Shown here: piece after piece, positions 1 through 6,561 of the stretch
How the letters are laid out: every line of letters starts with the position of its first letter
Position numbering within the stretch: position 1 is the stretch's first letter
DNA from: Pseudomonadota bacterium
GTDB lineage: Bacteria > Pseudomonadota > Gammaproteobacteria > Burkholderiales > Burkholderiaceae_C
NCBI GenBank assembly: GCA_023442945.1
Contig: JAEZWW010000032.1
Span: forward strand, 1 to 12,087
Reading direction: 5' to 3'
DNA: 12,087 nucleotides
Notes under the pieces: model-generated
What the model saw: the letters and a program-made list of their open reading frames with translations, nothing else
Told to the model about the DNA's origin: nothing
Databases searched by the model: none
Position numbers and translations under genes: made by a program

Positions 1-150
1 GGCGGCAAGTTTGGTGACCGCCGCGACGGCCGTGGCGGCCCCGGCGGGCGCGACAACCGCGGTGGCCCCGGCGGCGACCGTGGTGGCCGTTTTGGTGACC
101 GCCGCGACGGTGGTGGCCGCTTCGGCGACCGCCCGCCGCGTGAAGACCGT
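1..150 (+). repeat. Degenerate tandem repeat encoding FGDRRDG/RGG units
   Basis: The 20-base string tttggtgaccgccgcgacgg occurs exactly at 10-29 and again at 91-110, with looser ggtggccccggcggcgac-like units between. In the DUF349 frame the repeats read FGDRRDG, GGPGGRD and GGRFGDR. The array is coding and probably varies in copy number between strains; the window edge cuts it, so its full length is unknown. Confidence 0.75.
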
Positions 151-612
151 GGCCCGCGCCTGGGCGACGCCGCCTTCCGCGCCCAGCGCGACGCCGTCGA
201 ACACGCCCAGGCCCAGCTGCGCAAGCTGGCCGCCCAAGCGCACGGCGAAACGCTGACGCAACTGATGGGCGCCTGGGCCGACCGCCAGGCCGACAAGCTG
301 CCCAGCGCACAAGAGCTGGGCAAGGGCGTCAGCGGCGGCACGCGCACCGCCTGGGTGCAAGCCGTGCAGGCCGCCCCGCAAGGCAGCGCGCCCGAAGCCC
401 TGCTGCGCCTGGAAATGGCCGCCGACGTGCCCACGCCCGCCGAGCACCTGGACGCTCGCCGCGCCCTGCAGCTGCAACTGCTGACCCGCCGCAACGACCC
501 GTCGCCCGCCGACACCTGGGCCGCCGACACCGGCAAAGTCCTGGCCACGCCGCACGACGAGGCCACCGCCCGCCGCCTGCAAAACGCACTGAAAGTGCTG
601 ATGCGCAAGTAA
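1..612 (+). CDS. DUF349 domain-containing protein, C-terminal part (5' end outside window)
   Basis: The open frame enters from the left edge and ends at TAA, leaving 203 residues. The first ~45 residues are a low-complexity Gly/Arg/Asp stretch with repeated FGDRRDG and RGG-like units. They are followed by a helical Ala/Leu/Gln-rich domain that begins near GDAAFRAQRDAVEHAQ and ends ALKVLMRK. I recognise this tail (for example AEHLDARRALQLQLLTRRND) as the C-terminus of long DUF349 proteins of Burkholderiales, whose helical DUF349 repeats would lie upstream of the window. The biochemical role of the family is not settled. The RGG-like stretch resembles nucleic-acid-binding linkers of RNA helicases, so an RNA-related role is possible but inferred. 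An ATG at 265 lies in frame but is internal. The shadow frame from base 11 is not coding. Family call is from memory of the tail, fairly sure. Confidence 0.72.
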   Translation, partial: GGKFGDRRDGRGGPGGRDNRGGPGGDRGGRFGDRRDGGGRFGDRPPREDRGPRLGDAAFRAQRDAVEHAQAQLRKLAAQAHGETLTQLMGAWADRQADKLPSAQELGKGVSGGTRTAWVQAVQAAPQGSAPEALLRLEMAADVPTPAEHLDARRALQLQLLTRRNDPSPADTWAADTGKVLATPHDEATARRLQNALKVLMRK

Positions 613-964
613 GCGCCTGCGCAGCCAGCTTCGTTTTCAGGAGCAGACGACCGTGCCCGCGCCGCGCCGCACCATCCCCCGCCTGGGCGGGCCACTGTTG
701 GGCCACTGATGGGCTGCGGCGCTTTTCGTTGGGTGTGCCGCAGCGCGTGGGCGATCAAAACCTGCGCATACCGCAACGCCCGCCGTCAGCGGGCGCAGGG
801 CAGGGCGTTGGCGGCAGCCGCGCTTGGCGCCCCGGCACCGGCGCGCGGCATCGCGGCACAGCGCTCGGCGTGCCCGCACGCGCCATGTCCACGCGCAGAC
901 CTGTCAGCCACGCCTTCCCCCGTCGTGCCGCCGTGGCGGCGCATGTCTGACAAGGCCTGAACCC
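613..964. other. Gene-free stretch with three GC-rich inverted repeats
   Basis: No convincing gene lies here; the short open frames have no family resemblance and overlap one another. Three perfect inverted repeats are visible: CCCGCC/GGCGGG (678-683 and 686-691), GCTGCGGC/GCCGCAGC (713-720 and 737-744, 16-base loop) and CGCCCGC/GCGGGCG (777-783 and 789-795, 5-base loop). None is followed by a T-run on either strand, so they are not classical intrinsic terminators, though one could end the DUF349 transcript. The last ~15 bases precede the next gene and carry a weak AAGG ribosome-binding element. Confidence 0.5.
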
Positions 965-1438
965 ATGCGCTCGCTGGAACACCGCATCCCCCCGCCCGTG
1001 ATCGACCTGGCCGGCATCGGCCTGATGTGGTGGCTGGCGCGCCTGTTCCCGGCCGCGCAGCTGTGGCCCATGGGCGCCTACCCCTTCGGTGTGGGCGCTG
1101 CCATCGGCCTGGCGCTGGCCGGCGGCTGCATCGCGCTGGCCGGCGTCGTCGAATTCCGCCGCGCCCGCACCACCATCAACCCGCTCGCGCCCCAGCACGC
1201 CAGCACCCTGGTGCAAACCGGCATCTTCGGCATCACCCGCAACCCCATGTACCTGGGCATGCTCCTGGTGCTCATCGGCTGGGCCGCCTACCTGGGCAAC
1301 GCCGCCAGCCTGGTCGTGCTGCCGCTCTTCGTTTGGGTGCTGAACACGCTACAAATCCAGCCGGAAGAGCGCATCCTGCGCGAACGCTTTGGCGAGCACT
1401 TCACCCGCTACGCGGCGCGCGTGCGGCGCTGGGTGTGA
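965..1438 (+). CDS. Isoprenylcysteine carboxyl methyltransferase-family membrane protein
   Basis: A 157-residue integral membrane protein. Hydrophobic segments are visible at about 11-30, 42-63 and 98-129. The conserved C-terminal signature of the ICMT/PEMT-like methyltransferases is present: GIFGITRNPMYLGM at 86-99, then an Asn-Thr-Leu segment, E134/E135, and RFGEHFTRYAARVRRW near the end. Family members bind S-adenosylmethionine and methylate small or lipid substrates at the membrane; bacterial substrates are mostly unknown, and a protein-prenylcysteine substrate is unlikely in a bacterium. The length is typical of the short bacterial branch. I chose the ATG at 965 because it directly precedes the hydrophobic core and has AAGG 9-12 bases upstream; the frame stays open to an ATG at 824, but that extension is Arg/His-rich and unlike the family. 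The nearest genes are unrelated, so it is probably monocistronic. Confidence 0.85.
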   Translation: MRSLEHRIPPPVIDLAGIGLMWWLARLFPAAQLWPMGAYPFGVGAAIGLALAGGCIALAGVVEFRRARTTINPLAPQHASTLVQTGIFGITRNPMYLGMLLVLIGWAAYLGNAASLVVLPLFVWVLNTLQIQPEERILRERFGEHFTRYAARVRRWV

Positions 1439-1530
1439 GGGGCGAGGGCGGCCAACGCGTCGGCCTGTCACCGGTTGGAGGCGCGCCGTTCCCACCGAAC
1501 CCACCCGCGGGTCAATCGATCTGCCGCCCG

Positions 1531-1597
1531 AAATACTATCCATTTGATAGCTGTCCGCGCTGGTGGCTCTAGCGCTGGAGGGCGATTTCATTGAAAA
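1531..1597 (+). repeat. Dispersed ~60-bp Comamonadaceae-type repeat, copy A
   Basis: The unit starts with a small palindrome CTATC-cattt-GATAG (1536-1550), then AGCTGtcCGCGC, TGGTGGCTCTAGCGC, and ends with a G-rich then T-rich tail. It shares the AGCTGnCCGCGC...TGGCT.TAG core with copies at 4634, 8970, 9160 and 11918. I recall such units being very numerous in intergenic DNA of Acidovorax-like genomes. Its function is unknown. Confidence 0.75.
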
Positions 1598-1673
1598 ACG
1601 CCGCCTTTGTCCGATGAGCGTGCCTGGCGCGTTTGCCGCCACCCGCGCGACCTGAGCGCGCCCCTGGGGGCGC

Positions 1674-1707
1674 AAAAAAACCCGCGATGTGCGGGCTGTT
1701 CTTTTTT
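1674..1707 (-). terminator. Intrinsic terminator of the porin gene, probably bidirectional
   Basis: CCCGC (1681-1685), a 5-base loop, and GCGGG (1691-1695) are flanked by seven A on the left (1674-1680) and CTGTTC plus six T on the right (to 1707). Read on the minus strand this is a stem followed directly by seven T, 56 bases after the porin stop. Read on the plus strand the T-run is a few bases from the stem, so it may also stop readthrough from the methyltransferase-like gene. Confidence 0.85.
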
Positions 1708-1750
1708 ACGAAGCGCCTGCGGCGGCCGCAGGCGCAACGCTCAAGCGGCG

Positions 1751-2752
1751 TCAGAAGTCGTGGCGCATGCCAAGGCCGTAGTTGTTGCCCCTGGCAAACC
1801 GAACGTAGTTCGCGTACGCAAATGTCCGCTTTGAGAAGGCGTACCGACCCTCGACCAGAACGTTAGTGTCCTTGCGTCCCTTGTACGTCACGCCATTGAT
1901 GTCGTAGTTCGCCTTGGTTTCGCGGGCCACATCCACCAGTACGCTCGCAGCGCCGAAATTCGCCTTACCGCCCAGCGAAATACCTCGGTTGCGCGCCGAA
2001 GAGCCTGGGACTGCGACACCGTCCTGACCCAGGAACGTCCCGTTGTTCGCATAGTGATAGCCAGCAGCCACTGCGAACATGCCAAACTGGTATTGAGCAC
2101 CCAACGCATAGTTGGCTTTCGCATTTTTCGTCTTGTTGTACGACACCCCTGCGCGCAGCGGCCCGTTGATGTAGGTCAGGCCCAGGTCCACCTTGGCGCG
2201 GTCACCGTTGTCGGGCTTGAAGACGTAGCCCAGTTCGGCAGCAAACCCACCGAAATCAGGCGTCTTGTAGCTGAACTGGCTCCGATTCCGCTCATCGGTG
2301 TTGTGGCCCACAACGCCGAAGGTCATCATGCTGATCGAGTTGCGCGCACCGCCGGTCAAATCCCAGGCGGCCAGCGCGTTGCGGCTTGGGGTGTAGGCGC
2401 GACCCATGCGAAAAGTGCCCCAATTGCCCCCCAGCCAGAGGTTGGCTGCGCGCTGGTACATCGTCTTCAAGCCCTGATTGGCGTCTGCGTCTGCGTCCGT
2501 GCCACCGTTGCGCAGATCGATGCCTTGCTCGAACTGGAACCCGGCTTTCAGACCGCCACCCAGATCCTCCGTGCCACGAAAACCCAAATAGCTCTCGCTG
2601 GTGTTCAGGCCCGAGTTGGTCTTCATGCCGACTTTCCCACCGCGCTCCTTACCGATTGCAGCATCCGCCGTCCCATACAGCGTCACCGAGGATTGCGCGA
2701 AGGCGCCGGTGCTGGCGGCCAGCACGGCGAGGGAAATCAGGGTCTTTTTCAT
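1751..2752 (-). CDS. Gram-negative general porin (outer-membrane trimeric beta-barrel)
   Basis: A 333-residue protein with a clear Sec signal peptide, MKKTLISLAVLAASTGAFA, cleaved before QSSVTLYG. The mature N-terminus SSVTLYGTADAAIG, the following GSRLGFRG-like segment (SYLGFRGTEDLGGGLKAGFQ), the FRMGRAYTP motif and the terminal GMRHDF are the marks of the Burkholderiales porin family (Gram_neg_porin/Porin_4). The final Phe is the usual signal for insertion by the BAM complex. It should form passive diffusion channels for small hydrophilic solutes in the outer membrane; selectivity cannot be read from the sequence. The start at 2752 is fixed by the signal peptide and a GGGAG about 11 bases upstream; the frame is open farther upstream to 2890, but that part is not a signal sequence. 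The stop is followed by a strong terminator, and the 5' leader is long and possibly structured. Confidence 0.95.
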   Translation of the reverse strand: MKKTLISLAVLAASTGAFAQSSVTLYGTADAAIGKERGGKVGMKTNSGLNTSESYLGFRGTEDLGGGLKAGFQFEQGIDLRNGGTDADADANQGLKTMYQRAANLWLGGNWGTFRMGRAYTPSRNALAAWDLTGGARNSISMMTFGVVGHNTDERNRSQFSYKTPDFGGFAAELGYVFKPDNGDRAKVDLGLTYINGPLRAGVSYNKTKNAKANYALGAQYQFGMFAVAAGYHYANNGTFLGQDGVAVPGSSARNRGISLGGKANFGAASVLVDVARETKANYDINGVTYKGRKDTNVLVEGRYAFSKRTFAYANYVRFARGNNYGLGMRHDF

Positions 2753-3113
2753 GGTTTGGTTCGCTCCCGAAGAATGCTTAAGTGCTTGATGTGTAAACAG
2801 AAGTTGCGCGCTGGCGGTGTGCGCCAGGCGATGCACCGATTGAACCAAAGCTGGCTGACGCCTGGCCTGCAAACGAGACAAAGTTGGCAAATAAACGACA
2901 GGTTTTGGACGGTGTCTGGCCGCGGCCGGGCGACGGCGAAACCTTTTGGCTTAGCGCACGCCGTCACCGGCGCCCGGCAGTGGGCTGACAGCGGCGATCA
3001 CCGGTGCCGACCGTTGCGCGTGTGGCGAGCGGCGCGCAGCCGTTCGCCCACCGCCATGGCGCGGCACCGGCTCGCCGGCACCTTTCGCCCGGCTTTGCGG
3101 CTCACAATGGCCC
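2753..3113. other. Divergent intergenic region: porin leader and upstream of unknown gene
   Basis: This gap separates the divergently transcribed porin and the first paralogue gene. Its left ~140 bases are more AT-rich than the surroundings and probably contain the porin promoter and leader; I could not fix a confident -35/-10 pair. The right half is GC-rich with no recognisable element, and the gene at 3114 has no clear Shine-Dalgarno sequence. Confidence 0.55.
2811..2866 (-). promoter_or_regulatory. Two mutually exclusive hairpins in the porin upstream region
   Basis: CTGGCG (2811-2816) pairs with CGCCAG (2822-2827) across a 5-base loop, while GCCAGGCG (2823-2830) pairs with CGCCTGGC (2859-2866) across 28 bases. 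The two pairings share bases 2823-2827 and cannot form together. If this stretch is transcribed, it lies about 60-115 bases upstream of the porin start codon. A regulatory role is inference; short GC-rich stems also arise by chance here. Confidence 0.3.
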
Positions 3114-3773
3114 ATGAAAAGCTATTACGACACCCCACCCACGCCAGCCTCTGAAGCCATCAAGGGCTGGAGCGCCTGGCTGGTCGCGGCGATGCGCGAG
3201 GGCGTCAAGGTCGGCGAGGGTGTTTTTGCCGAGCCTGTGCCACCGCTGGTGGCGCAAGCGCGCTTCAGCGATTTCCGCGCGGCGCACTGGGCGTTTGACG
3301 ACTACCCCAGCGAGCGCGAGGCGGTTGACCCCGAGGAATGGGCGACACGGGTGGTGTACTCGCCCCACTGGACGCGGCAAGCGTTGATCTTCGCCAGCGA
3401 GGGCCGTGAATGGGGCAGGGGCGCCGCAATGTGGGTGGATGGCGAGCCGGTGGATGTGCCACTTGACGCCCGGGGCGACAGCCGTATCGACAACTGGGGA
3501 AATTGGCTGGACGAACGTTGGTTTGCTGCCCAGCTTGGTGGGTTCGATCAACACCCCAAGCTTGCCTTCAAGATCTCAGCGCTTAGTCTGGGCAACGTCT
3601 TGGGCGTATGGGTTTATGACGCGGTCACCCGCACGTCGCGCAGCATTGCGCCGCCGGACGACCAGTTGTGGGCGGATCCGTCGGCCGACTTGGTGGACGG
3701 GCGCCTGGTGATCTACAACAGTCGGAAAGAGCACGGCCAGAGACACGCTGTGGTGTGGCGCGATCGCGATTGA
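3114..3773 (+). CDS. Uncharacterised protein, first of a tandem paralogous pair
   Basis: I do not recognise this 219-residue protein. It has no signal peptide or membrane segment, so it is probably cytosolic; it is rich in Trp and Asp. It is clearly related to the next gene downstream. Shared landmarks, in order: a PPTPxSxAIxxW motif at the N-terminus, EPVPPLVAQARFSDFRAAHW (APVPPMVASAQVDDFKAAFW in the partner), YSPHWTRQALIF (FSPDLQHLALM), MWVDGEPVDVPL (LWIDGQPIAAPL), WLDERWFAAQLG, and VWVYDAVTRTSRSIAPPDDQLW ahead of DGRLVIYNSRKE. The alternating W-x-DG and hydrophobic strands suggest a mainly beta fold, possibly propeller-like, which is inference only. The start is the ATG at 3114, which places the shared N-terminal motif at residues 8-17. 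No clear ribosome-binding site precedes it, and 141 bases separate it from its paralogue. Confidence 0.82.
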   Translation: MKSYYDTPPTPASEAIKGWSAWLVAAMREGVKVGEGVFAEPVPPLVAQARFSDFRAAHWAFDDYPSEREAVDPEEWATRVVYSPHWTRQALIFASEGREWGRGAAMWVDGEPVDVPLDARGDSRIDNWGNWLDERWFAAQLGGFDQHPKLAFKISALSLGNVLGVWVYDAVTRTSRSIAPPDDQLWADPSADLVDGRLVIYNSRKEHGQRHAVVWRDRD

Positions 3774-3914
3774 CGGCGTGGCGCAGACCTTGCGGCAGCC
3801 ACTGTTCGTGCGCCACGGTGGCTGACGATCGGCAAGCCGGTAAAGTGGCTTGGGAGCAAGGTGCGGCGCCTGGATCGCCAAGCGCGCCCCACACATCAAC
3901 GCAACCGCCCACCG

Positions 3915-4553
3915 ATGCCCACCTACCACCTGCCGCCCACCCCGCATTCCCAAGCCATCAGCGAATGGGTGGAGGCCTTGCGCGCTGCGGACGCGGGGGG
4001 CAGCCAGGCGGTGTTGACTGCGCCGGTGCCGCCGATGGTGGCGTCGGCCCAGGTGGACGACTTCAAGGCGGCGTTTTGGGAATTCGATTCGGCCGACGCG
4101 CTGGACGCCTTCGATTACCTGGAAGGGCGGACGTGGATGGCGTTTTCGCCGGACCTGCAGCACCTGGCGCTGATGCACCGCACGCTGGCGGGGCCGGTGC
4201 GGCTGTGGATCGACGGGCAGCCGATTGCTGCACCGCTGGCGCAGGGGCATTCCGTGCATTTCGAGTTGGACACGGCGTGGCTGCACGGGCAGGTGTTTGC
4301 CACGAGGATTGGCTTACCGTATGAGCATCCGTGCGAACGGGAACTGCATGCGAAAGGTGTTCTCTGCCCTGAGGTCTGGGGCTTCTTCTACGACGCGGTG
4401 CGCCGCTGCGGCCAACTGGCGCTGCCGCGGGGCGACCAGGCGTGGACGGCGCCGATCGCCCGCGCCGTGGGCGACCGGATCCTGGTGTACGCGACGAAGG
4501 AAGATCGGCAGGCAGGGCGCGTGGGCTGGGTGTCGGACCCGCTGCCGCCCTAG
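3915..4553 (+). CDS. Uncharacterised protein, second of a tandem paralogous pair
   Basis: A 212-residue protein of unknown function, related along its whole length to the gene at 3114. It begins MPTYHLPPTPHSQAISEW, matching the partner's Y-x-x-PPTP-x-S-x-AI-x-x-W, and it keeps APVPPMVASAQ, the WIDGQPI segment, the FYDAVRRCGQLALP segment and a late GDRILVYATKEDRQ strand. It lacks a signal peptide and membrane segments. The frame is open to an ATG at 3861, but the shared N-terminal motif places the start at 3915. Codon use is more GC-biased than in the first copy, and the two copies have diverged well beyond recent duplication. With no recognisable partner nearby, function cannot be assigned. 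Tandem diverged duplicates of small cytosolic proteins can be immunity proteins, but no toxin gene is visible here. Confidence 0.82.
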   Translation: MPTYHLPPTPHSQAISEWVEALRAADAGGSQAVLTAPVPPMVASAQVDDFKAAFWEFDSADALDAFDYLEGRTWMAFSPDLQHLALMHRTLAGPVRLWIDGQPIAAPLAQGHSVHFELDTAWLHGQVFATRIGLPYEHPCERELHAKGVLCPEVWGFFYDAVRRCGQLALPRGDQAWTAPIARAVGDRILVYATKEDRQAGRVGWVSDPLPP

Positions 4554-4633
4554 CGCGGAGCGGCCGGTGGTTGGGGCGGGCGGTTGGGGCGAGCGCTGCC
4601 ATCAGCAGGTTGGGGCGGCGGCCGACTACGCCT

Positions 4634-4699
4634 CAATCGCTATAAATGTGGTAGCTGGCCGCGCAGGTGGTTGTAGGGCGGGAGGCTGTTTTTATTCAG
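4634..4699 (+). repeat. Dispersed ~60-bp repeat, copy B
   Basis: The unit reads CAATCGCTATAAATGTGG, then TAGCTGGCCGCGCAGGTGG, TTGTAGGGCGGGAGGC and a T-rich tail. It has the same core (AGCTGgcCGCGCaggTGG..TAGGGC) and the same head-to-tail order as copy A. It lies about 80 bases after the stop codon of the second paralogue gene, in the same orientation as that gene. Confidence 0.75.
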
Positions 4700-4877
4700 A
4701 AAGAAGCGCCACGACCCGTCGGCAGCGCAGGGCCGCGGGCAGCACGGCGCGCTTCGTTGCCTGCGTTGCCACGGCACCCGACAGGGACCCGGTGCTCGCC
4801 CGGGCGTTGTGCGGCGGCTGGCGGGCCCTTGCGCGACACGGCAGCGCTCTGTTAGGGTCGTTTCCCTTGATTTGGCC

Positions 4878-4882
4878 GGAGG
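4878..4882 (+). promoter_or_regulatory. Ribosome-binding site fixing the DUF1801 start
   Basis: A full GGAGG lies seven bases before the ATG at 4890. It excludes the upstream in-frame ATG at 4809 and the second ATG at 4905 as the main start. It is one of the strongest Shine-Dalgarno sequences in the window. Confidence 0.85.
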
Positions 4883-4889
4883 TTTTGCC

Positions 4890-5333
4890 ATGACCCCAAC
4901 CCCAATGGACGACGGCGCGGCCGACGCCGCGCGGCGCATCGACCAGAAGATTGTCACGCTGGCCGACTGGCGCGGCCCGGCGCTGGCGCAGTTGCGCCAA
5001 TGGATTCGGGCGGCCGACCCGGCCATCGTCGAAGAAGTGAAGTGGGTCAAGCCCAGCAACCCGGCGGGTGTGCCGGTGTGGTCATGCGGCGGCATCCTGT
5101 GCACGGGCGAGGTGTACAAGGACAAGCTGAAGCTGACGTTTGCCGAAGGCGCGGCCTTGCCCGACCCGGCCGGGCTGTTCAACGCCAGCCTGGACGGCAA
5201 CCAGCGCCGCGCGATCGACGTGCGGGAAGGCGCCGCGCTGGACGCGGGCGCGCTGCAGGCGCTGGTGCGCGCCGCGGTGGCACACAACGTGGCCAAGAAA
5301 CCGGCGCGCACGGCGACCAAGAAAAAGCGCTGA
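4890..5333 (+). CDS. DUF1801 (YdhG-like) domain protein
   Basis: A 147-residue soluble protein. Residues ~12-135 follow the DUF1801 pattern: an N-terminal helix (DQKIVTLADWRGPALAQLRQ), the ADPAIVEEVKWVKPSNPAGV segment, VWSCGGILCTGEVYKDKLKL, FAEGAALPDPAGLFNASLDG, then the RRAIDVREG strand and a final helix ALQALVRAAVAHN. The tail KKPARTATKKKR is a basic extension. DUF1801 includes YdhG/YdeI-like proteins, and a homologue of the fold has been described as a frataxin-like iron chaperone in Bacillus; the role in proteobacteria is uncertain. The start is set by GGAGG seven bases upstream. It converges with the lipoprotein gene, the two stops being 67 bases apart. Family call is confident, function is not. 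Confidence 0.88.
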   Translation: MTPTPMDDGAADAARRIDQKIVTLADWRGPALAQLRQWIRAADPAIVEEVKWVKPSNPAGVPVWSCGGILCTGEVYKDKLKLTFAEGAALPDPAGLFNASLDGNQRRAIDVREGAALDAGALQALVRAAVAHNVAKKPARTATKKKR

Positions 5334-5400
5334 ACGGGCAGGGCGGCGGCGTGCGCCAGGGCCGCGCTGCTGCGTGGTCAGCGACGCGCCGCTGCGTGCG

Positions 5401-6459
5401 TCAGCGCAGCCGGTTGCTGGCGCCGATCAGGTCGTTGTACTTGCGCACCAGCGCGTCGGGCGAGCCGTTGACCATCCAGCCGCCGCCACCGCCCAGGTTC
5501 ATCTTCTCGCCCTGGCTGTACGGCACCTTGTCGCGCACGCGGCGGATGCGCTGCTTGGCCGCGACCAGGAAGCCTTCTACCTCCGAGCCCATGGACGAAT
5601 ACATCATCGGCAGCTCGTCCTTGGGCGCCTGCTTGGCGAAGTCGGTCAGGCCCTGGGCGGCGTCTTCGTAGGCCTTCAGCGCGGCGCTGGCCTGCTCGAC
5701 GTCGAAAGTGTCTTCGCTGATCAGCTTGGTCAGCTTCTTGGCGTTCATCATGGTGGCGATGTGCCAGTAATTGAACTTGCGGCCTTCGGACTTTTCCAGC
5801 TCGGCCAGTTGTTCGGTCTGGCGCTTGTCGTTGGCGGCGTCCAGCGCCTGGCTGAAGGCTTTGGACGCGGTGTCGAAGGCCTCGAAGTGCTTGACCAGGT
5901 CGGCGTGCATGGCCTTGCCCTTGGCCATTTGGTCGTCCTTGTAGTCCTGGCGGCTGTAGTACTTGTCGGCTTCTGCCAGCGTGCCGGCCCAGGTGGCCAG
6001 GGCGGCGGCGTAGGGTTTGGCGGCCTGGTCCAGCTCGGGCAGGGGCGGGGCGGCGTCGGCCAGCTCGGGCAGCTTGGCGCATGCCTTCACGCTGTGGTCG
6101 GACACGGTGTAGACGCCGTAAACGATGCGTTCCTTGCCCGTGGGGCCGGTCTTCATGTCCTGCACCCACTGGCGGTAGCGGTTCATGGCGTCGTGCGCGC
6201 GGCTGTCCGCGCCGTTGTAGCAGGCGACGTACTCGTTCAGCTTCTGCGACTCTGACGCCGGGGCCTTGGCCTGCGGTGCCGGTGGGGCTTTCGGTGCGGG
6301 TGGTGTGGGCGGCGCCGCTGGCGCAGGGGCTGCGGCAGGCGCGGGGGCGGGTGCGGGTGCCGGGTCGGCCTTTTCGCCGCAGGCCGTCAGGGCGGCCAGC
6401 GCCAGGGCGGTGGCGGCCACGGGCCAGCCGTGCAGGGGGCGGGATGGGTGTCGGGTCAT
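5401..6459 (-). CDS. DUF3829 family lipoprotein
   Basis: A 352-residue predicted lipoprotein. A signal peptide (MTRHPSRPLHGWPVAATALA...) ends in the lipobox LTAC with the acylated Cys at residue 27. A ~43-residue Pro/Ala linker (28-70) follows, then a helical domain starting at KLNEYVACYNGADSRAHDAM. That opening is typical of DUF3829, where it reads LN-Y-xCxN-x-S-x-RAxDSxxRY. The downstream helices (DLVKHFEAFDTASKAFSQAL, the AELEKSEGRKFNYWHIATMM segment) also fit the family. The protein should be anchored in the envelope, with the linker as a tether; its function is unknown. I chose the start at 6459 because AGGAGG lies nine bases upstream and the signal peptide begins here; an upstream ATG at 6564 gives an implausible N-terminus. 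It stands alone, convergent with the DUF1801 gene. Confidence 0.88.
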   Translation of the reverse strand: MTRHPSRPLHGWPVAATALALAALTACGEKADPAPAPAPAPAAAPAPAAPPTPPAPKAPPAPQAKAPASESQKLNEYVACYNGADSRAHDAMNRYRQWVQDMKTGPTGKERIVYGVYTVSDHSVKACAKLPELADAAPPLPELDQAAKPYAAALATWAGTLAEADKYYSRQDYKDDQMAKGKAMHADLVKHFEAFDTASKAFSQALDAANDKRQTEQLAELEKSEGRKFNYWHIATMMNAKKLTKLISEDTFDVEQASAALKAYEDAAQGLTDFAKQAPKDELPMMYSSMGSEVEGFLVAAKQRIRRVRDKVPYSQGEKMNLGGGGGWMVNGSPDALVRKYNDLIGASNRLR

Positions 6460-6491
6460 GACGGGATTCCTCCTCACAAGGGATAGACGTG

Positions 6492-6510
6492 GCGGACCGA
6501 AGTGGTCCGC
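6492..6510 (-). promoter_or_regulatory. Perfect 7-bp inverted repeat upstream of the DUF3829 gene
   Basis: GCGGACC-gaagt-GGTCCGC lies 33 bases upstream of the start codon and just before the ribosome-binding site in the transcript direction. It could be an operator or an RNA hairpin in the leader. No regulator gene is adjacent, so the role is inferred. Confidence 0.4.
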
Positions 6511-6532
6511 GCTGTAGAAAACTGGCAGGGAG

Positions 6533-6561
6533 TATCTACGACGACGCCAGAGGCTGTGCAA
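6533..6561 (-). promoter_or_regulatory. Weak candidate sigma-70 promoter of the DUF3829 gene
   Basis: On the minus strand TTGCAC (6556-6561) and TAGATA (6533-6538) are separated by exactly 17 bases. Each hexamer matches the consensus at only three of six positions. The correct spacing and position about 75 bases upstream of the start codon support it; nothing else does. Confidence 0.3.

Larger units (their letters stand above)
1439..1750. other. Convergent intergenic region with repeat copy A and terminator
   Basis: This stretch separates the methyltransferase-like gene from the convergent porin gene. It holds repeat copy A (1531-1597) and a hairpin terminator (1674-1707), both listed separately. 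The short frames across it are not credible genes. Confidence 0.7.
4554..4889. other. Intergenic region with repeat copy B
   Basis: Between the second paralogue and the DUF1801 gene. It carries repeat copy B (4634-4699). The rest is GC-rich with short overlapping frames that resemble no protein. The right end holds the strong ribosome-binding site of the next gene. Confidence 0.6.

Noticed and set aside
1..150. Tandem repeats considered as a CRISPR array
   Set aside because: The units are irregular, have no unique spacers, and translate in frame as Gly/Arg repeats of a protein.
824..964. Upstream start for the methyltransferase-like gene at 824
   Set aside because: The extra 47 residues are rich in Arg, His and Pro and precede the membrane core; the ATG at 965 fits the family length.
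2054..3154. 366-residue plus-strand open frame opposite the porin
   Set aside because: It is antisense to a clear porin with signal peptide and C-terminal Phe, and it runs across an intergenic region into the next gene.
5140..6255. 371-residue plus-strand open frame opposite the DUF3829 lipoprotein
   Set aside because: It overlaps the well-supported DUF1801 and DUF3829 genes in other frames. Its leucine/valine/glycine runs are the complement of the lipoprotein's codons.
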